Part shown: positions 30,831 to 34,489 of the stretch, piece after piece
Numbering within the stretch: position 1 is the first letter of the stretch
Layout of the letters: each line of letters begins with the position of its first letter
From: JBGPHT01 sp041484525
Lineage (GTDB): Bacteria; Acidobacteriota; Terriglobia; Bryobacterales; Bryobacteraceae
Direction: 5' to 3'
Length of the DNA stretch: 34,489 nt
NCBI GenBank assembly: GCA_041484525.1
Contig: JBGPHT010000078.1
Coordinates: forward strand, 1 to 34,489
Position numbers and translations under genes: made by a program
The notes under the pieces: generated by a model
The model's input: the letters and a program-made list of their open reading frames with translations, nothing else
What the model was told of the DNA's origin: nothing
Databases searched by the model: none

Positions 30831-32043
30831 GGTGGCGCTCGCCCTGTTGCTGGCGATGTTCGCGGCCGTCGCGTATCGTGCGGCGACGGCGCCCATGACC
30901 ACGGATGAAGCGCTGGCGTTCAACCGCGCGATCGGAGTGCCGGCGGCCGAGATGTTCCAGCACTACGATCCGTCGAACGACGTGCTCTACACGTACCTCG
31001 CGAAAGGCGTGCTGGCCGTGTTTCGGTTGGCCGAATGGTCGGTGCGGCTTCCGGCGCTCGCCGGCGCGGCGCTCTACCTGTGGGCGGTGTTCCGGCTAGC
31101 GCGACGGCTGTTCGGCGCGGACCTGCTGTTTCTGGCTGCAGTTACGCTGCTGACTTTGCATCCGCTCGTGGTCGACTGCCTCGGCCGGGCGCGCGGGTCT
31201 GGTTTGGCGCTGGCACTCTGGATGTGGGCGTTAGTCTTTCTGCTCGAATCGGATAGGCCGCAAAAGTTAAACCTGGCGGGCGTAGCGTTGGGACTTTCAG
31301 TGGCGGCGCACTTGTCCTTTATCTTTCCCGCGCTGGCGTTGGTGATGGTGTGGGGATGGGGCGGGCGATCCGTGGGGCAGCGGGTCCGGGATCTGGTGAT
31401 CCCCACAGTCGTCACCGCAGTCATTGTGATGGCGCTACCGCTGAGCCACGCCGACGTGGTTGGATTCCCGTCCGGCAGTGGCGCCTTGTTGCGCGGCTGG
31501 AGTCTGGCTGCGATTCCGCTGATGATCGCGGCGGCGTGGAGCGGCCGGCGGATCGGTGCTTGGACGGCTGGCCTTGCGGCGATCACGTTCGTCTTGCTGG
31601 TGATGTCGCGTCGTCTCTTGGGCACAACGTATCCGTCGGGGGCGTCGGGTGCTTATTGGGTGCCGCTACTGACGCTCGCTGCGCTCGCCGTCATCCAAAA
31701 ACTAAATCTGCAACCACTGCGCATAGGGCTGCTGCTGGTTGCCGGCTGGTACGCCTTCCAATTCCCGGTGCTGTCCCAATCGGCGGCGCCACGCGATCTG
31801 GCCAAAGCGATGCGCAAGGACGCCGGCAGACGACCGGTGCGCATCGGCGTAAGTGCCTCGGTCGCGCCGGTGCTCGAGTTTTATCGCACCCGCTATGGGC
31901 AGTGGAACTGGAGCATCGCGGAGGGGAAGTCGACGGGCGGTTCTTTCGACTACTTCGTGTACGGGCCGGAAGATGGCGCGCTCGCCGAGGGTTCAGGAAT
32001 GCGCATCCTATATAAGGGTGGCGGCCTGGTGCTGGCTCGCTAG
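30802..32043 (+). CDS. Polytopic membrane protein, GT39-like
   Basis: The 413-residue product has many hydrophobic segments from residue 9 onward (KVALALLLAMFAAVAYRAAT; AGAALYLWAVFRLARRLF). The first outside loop, APMTTDEALAFNRAIG, carries the DE of GT39-type proteins; YDPSNDVLYTYLAKGVLAVF and SVRLPALAGAALYL follow. It lacks a large soluble tail. It overlaps the upstream gene by 29 bp; the ATG at 30802 fits the hydrophobic start and is preferred to 30739, which lies deeper in that gene. It is probably a glycosyltransferase partner of the 720-residue protein, by operon context and fold. Confidence 0.72.
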   Translation: MERDSTASIKVALALLLAMFAAVAYRAATAPMTTDEALAFNRAIGVPAAEMFQHYDPSNDVLYTYLAKGVLAVFRLAEWSVRLPALAGAALYLWAVFRLARRLFGADLLFLAAVTLLTLHPLVVDCLGRARGSGLALALWMWALVFLLESDRPQKLNLAGVALGLSVAAHLSFIFPALALVMVWGWGGRSVGQRVRDLVIPTVVTAVIVMALPLSHADVVGFPSGSGALLRGWSLAAIPLMIAAAWSGRRIGAWTAGLAAITFVLLVMSRRLLGTTYPSGASGAYWVPLLTLAALAVIQKLNLQPLRIGLLLVAGWYAFQFPVLSQSAAPRDLAKAMRKDAGRRPVRIGVSASVAPVLEFYRTRYGQWNWSIAEGKSTGGSFDYFVYGPEDGALAEGSGMRILYKGGGLVLAR

Positions 32044-32185
32044 TCCACAATGCTGCAACGCAGCCAGGGTGGTGGTTCTCAGCCACTCGCGACCTATCGT
32101 TGCAATCCGCTAAATCTCGATTCTACAGCGAGTTGCCGTTTGGCCTCTATCGTGCAAATACCATGGCGCAGTATCGGAGACCACC

Positions 32186-34267
32186 ATGGGACCCTTCGGA
32201 CATATGCGGTTAATGGGCGCGGCTGGGGCCGTGCTAATGGCGGCTGGGCTATTCACCCCCGCGCGCGCGCAAGATCCGGATGACCTGAAGCGGGCAGTGG
32301 CACGCATCAGCTTGATGAACGGTGAAGTTTCGGTTCGCCGCGGGGATTCGGCCGATTGGGTGGCGGGCGTAATCAACGCTCCGCTGCTGGCCGACGATCG
32401 CATTTCAACCGGTCCGAATTCGCGCGCCGAGGTTCAGTTTGATGCCGTGAACGCGCTGCGCATCGGCGGCAACGCCGAGGTGCGGGTGGCGCAACTGGAA
32501 TATGGCCGATATCAGATGGAAGTCGCGCGCGGCACGGTGACGTACCGCGTGCTGCGTGCTTCCGATGTGAACGTCGAACTGGATACGCCGAATATTTCGG
32601 TGCGGCCGTCGCAGATGGGCACGTTCCGCATCAGCGTCAGCGAGACGGGCGAAACCGAGGTTACGGCGCGGGCGGGCAACGTCGAGATCTTCACGCCGCG
32701 TGGTTCGCAATGGGTGAATGCCGGGCAGACGCTGATAGCGCGCGGCTCGCAGTCGGACCCCGAGTTCCAAGTGGTGGCGGCGATCGGCATCGACGATTGG
32801 GACCGTTGGAACGATAGCCGCGACCGCCCATTGACGCAGTCCCCGAGCGCTCAGTACGTGCCGCAGGGGGTGTATGGCACGGAGGAACTGGACCAGAATG
32901 GCACCTGGGAAAATGTGGAAGAATACGGCAACGTCTGGCATCCGCGCGCCGTGGCGGCCGATTGGGCTCCGTATTCGTCGGGCCGCTGGGTCTGGCAGGA
33001 TTGGTACGGGTGGACGTGGGTGAGCTACGACCCCTGGGGCTGGGCGCCGTACCACTATGGCCGTTGGTTCCATAATGATCGCATCGGGTGGTGCTGGTAC
33101 CCGGGCGCGCGTGGGGTGCGGCAATACTGGTCGCCGGCATTAGTCGGGTGGTTCGGGTTCGGCGGCGGAGGCGGTATCGGGTTCGGTTTCGGCCGTGTGG
33201 GCTGGGTGCCGCTGGCTCCTTTTGAAAGGTTCAACCCCTGGTGGGGACGGTCGTTCCGCAACGGTGGATACCTGAACCAAAGCGTGAATATTACGAACGT
33301 AAATGTCACGAATGTCTATAGAAATTCCCGAGTTCGAAACGGTATCTCGGGTGTAGCTTACGGCGATTTCCAGCACGGGCGCTTCAATAGTGTCGGACAC
33401 TTTTCAGGCGACCAGGTGCGGCAGGCCGGGGTATTCAACGGCCGGATGCCGATCGCGCCGGGAAACGACAACCGGCGGTTCACCGACCGGCAGGCCTTCG
33501 TGCCGCGGACGAATGAGAATATCCGCTTCTTCCAGCACCAGCAGACGACGCCTTCGCAACGGACGCCTGTCGGGCAGCCACAGCGCGGGGTGGAAGCGGG
33601 CAGGGTAGCCGTCGGTGGGAATCAGGCAGGTGCCGTGCAGAACGGGTTGCGGGGTCAGCAGGGCCAGATCAACGTGAGCCCGCGCGGGGCTGAGAGCGGC
33701 GGCAGCGATCGTGGCGGCTGGAGAAGGTTCGGCGAGCCAGGCGCGCAGGCTGCGCAACGCCCGCGGCAGGGCGAGGCTTCGCGCGGCGACCAGAACAGCT
33801 TCCGTGGCGGCCAAAACCCGGCGCTCCAGAATACGCGTCCGCAGTCGGCGCCTTCGAATGATCGCGCTCCGGCGCAACCGCAGAATCGAAGTGGATGGGG
33901 AAATTTCGGCGACCCGCGCGGCAGGTCGCAGACGACGACTCCGCGGCAGGATTTCGCACCGCAGCAACAACGGCAACCGAACGGCGGCGGCTACAACGGG
34001 TCGAGCCGGCAGCAGGAATCGATTCGGGTGGCTCCGCCGGTAGTCCGCGAGCGGCAGTCGGCACCGTCTAATAGCGCTCCGCACGGCGGCGGCAACTACA
34101 GCGCGCCTCGGCAGCAGTCGGGTGGTGGCGGTGGAAACTACAGCGCGCCTCGGCAGCAGTCGGGTGGCAGCGGTGGAAACCAACAACGCTCTGGAGGCGG
34201 CGGCCAGCGGGATAGCGGCGGCGGCAACCATGGCGGTGGCAACGGTGGAGGCGGCCGTCGGCGCTAA
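32186..34267 (+). CDS. FecR-domain protein with Trp-rich (DUF6600-like) region and disordered tail
   Basis: The 693-residue product has a signal peptide (about residues 1-29, ending TPARAQ) and a FecR-type beta domain at about 38-150 (ISLMNGEVSVRRGDSADWV; NALRIGGNAEVRVAQLEYGR). A Trp/Tyr/Gly-rich region follows at about 230-345 (WQDWYGWTWVSYDPWGWAPY and GWCWYPGARG), like DUF6600 proteins. A long Gly/Gln/Arg/Asn-rich disordered tail runs from about 420, with a 14-residue repeat (NYSAPRQQSGG). No sigma-factor or TonB-receptor gene is adjacent, so a FecR-type signalling role is unlikely; a surface-layer or adhesion role is possible but unproven. GGAG lies 6 nt before the ATG at 32186; an internal Met at residue 7 is an alternative start. 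Confidence 0.82.
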   Translation: MGPFGHMRLMGAAGAVLMAAGLFTPARAQDPDDLKRAVARISLMNGEVSVRRGDSADWVAGVINAPLLADDRISTGPNSRAEVQFDAVNALRIGGNAEVRVAQLEYGRYQMEVARGTVTYRVLRASDVNVELDTPNISVRPSQMGTFRISVSETGETEVTARAGNVEIFTPRGSQWVNAGQTLIARGSQSDPEFQVVAAIGIDDWDRWNDSRDRPLTQSPSAQYVPQGVYGTEELDQNGTWENVEEYGNVWHPRAVAADWAPYSSGRWVWQDWYGWTWVSYDPWGWAPYHYGRWFHNDRIGWCWYPGARGVRQYWSPALVGWFGFGGGGGIGFGFGRVGWVPLAPFERFNPWWGRSFRNGGYLNQSVNITNVNVTNVYRNSRVRNGISGVAYGDFQHGRFNSVGHFSGDQVRQAGVFNGRMPIAPGNDNRRFTDRQAFVPRTNENIRFFQHQQTTPSQRTPVGQPQRGVEAGRVAVGGNQAGAVQNGLRGQQGQINVSPRGAESGGSDRGGWRRFGEPGAQAAQRPRQGEASRGDQNSFRGGQNPALQNTRPQSAPSNDRAPAQPQNRSGWGNFGDPRGRSQTTTPRQDFAPQQQRQPNGGGYNGSSRQQESIRVAPPVVRERQSAPSNSAPHGGGNYSAPRQQSGGGGGNYSAPRQQSGGSGGNQQRSGGGGQRDSGGGNHGGGNGGGGRRR
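34094..34177 (+). repeat. Coding tandem repeat, 42-bp period
   Basis: Two copies of the same 42-bp unit, starting at 34094 and 34136, encode NYSAPRQQSGG plus glycines in the disordered tail of the FecR-domain protein. The near-identity of the bases indicates recent duplication. Confidence 0.75.
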
Positions 34268-34310
34268 GAAGTTTCCTTCATCAGGAAAGCATCACAGTTT
34301 CTTCCCACTA

Positions 34311-34350
34311 GGCCCGGTCCCGATTTCAGCGGGGACCGGGCCATTTTTTT
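34311..34350 (+). terminator. Strong intrinsic terminator of the FecR-domain gene
   Basis: Perfect 11-bp arms GGCCCGGTCCC (34311-34321) and GGGACCGGGCC (34332-34342) flank a 10-nt loop. A and seven Ts (34343-34350) follow. It lies 43 bp after the stop codon and directly before the group II intron start. Confidence 0.95.
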
Positions 34351-34489
34351 GTGTGCCGAGCATGTTCGACAGCTCGGGGGTGAAAGTCCCCTTCACAACC
34401 TGATGGAGGTGAAGTGATAGCGAAGCGCAAGGGCGTTCCGGTGACGGAGGGTCTGAAAGAAGCGTGGAGCAAACGTACGAGCCGATGTA
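34351..34489 (+). mobile_element. 5' end of a bacterial group II intron (class C-like), cut by the window edge
   Basis: The sequence starts GTGTGCC, the group II 5' splice consensus, and continues with conserved domain I landmarks. These are GGGGGTGAAAGTCCCC (34376-34391), CGCAAGGGCGTTCCGGTGAC (34425-34444), then GGGTCTGAAAGAAGC and GGAGCAAAC. Their order and spacing match the start of class IIC introns such as that of Oceanobacillus iheyensis. It begins at the base after the terminator T-run, the known IIC target type. Domains II-VI and any reverse transcriptase gene lie beyond the window, so completeness is unknown. Confidence 0.9.

Overview
The window comes from a GC-rich member of the Acidobacteriota, most likely a Solibacter/Bryobacter-like Bryobacterales. 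Three family-level markers support this: a TIGR03437-type C-terminal domain on a metallo-hydrolase (839-2209, minus), a VWA protein of the acidobacterial TIGR03436 type (17373-19490, minus) and an 'ADOP' acidobacterial MacB-like permease (25633-28077, minus). All identifications come from reading translated sequence by eye; no database search was run.

Layout. Positions 1-838 hold no intact gene, but the minus strand carries a decayed Cas3-type HD domain with an in-frame stop (141-383). Next come a secreted metallo-beta-lactamase-fold protein, a redoxin, an orphan NuoI and a serine acetyltransferase, which converge on the conserved rplU-rpmA-obgE operon. On the plus strand follow a two-gene murein-peptide unit (NlpC/P60 peptidase plus Tat-exported dipeptide epimerase, ATGA overlap), a type II NADH dehydrogenase with no standard start codon, and rhamnulokinase. 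Between rhamnulokinase and a convergent GH95 fucosidase-like gene lies a structure-rich spacer: three 88-bp tandem repeats and a nested inverted repeat. Then come a GT39-like membrane glycosyltransferase, a stand-alone clpP and an IscR-like Rrf2 regulator with a palindromic operator. A SIMPL-domain protein, the VWA protein, a divergent methyltransferase and an OsmC protein follow. A minus-strand operon encodes a GT39-like protein, an ABM monooxygenase and an iron-type alcohol dehydrogenase. The remainder holds a DUF4136 protein, the ADOP permease, a plus-strand cell-envelope operon (lipoprotein, large membrane protein with a discoidin-like tail, second polytopic protein) and a FecR/Trp-rich protein.

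The right edge is a strong intrinsic terminator followed directly by the 5' end of a bacterial group II intron. Its sequence and position match group IIC introns, which insert after terminator hairpins.

The genes are mostly housekeeping (ribosomal proteins, Obg, ClpP, CysE) mixed with envelope and deoxy-sugar functions. Many start codons have no Shine-Dalgarno sequence but carry a TAnnnT hexamer 4-9 nt upstream, the pattern expected of leaderless mRNAs. I found no intact novel defence or biosynthetic system. The most unusual items are the NADH dehydrogenase with a probable AUC start, the 88-bp structured repeats, the IIC intron after a terminator, and the Cas3-HD relic.
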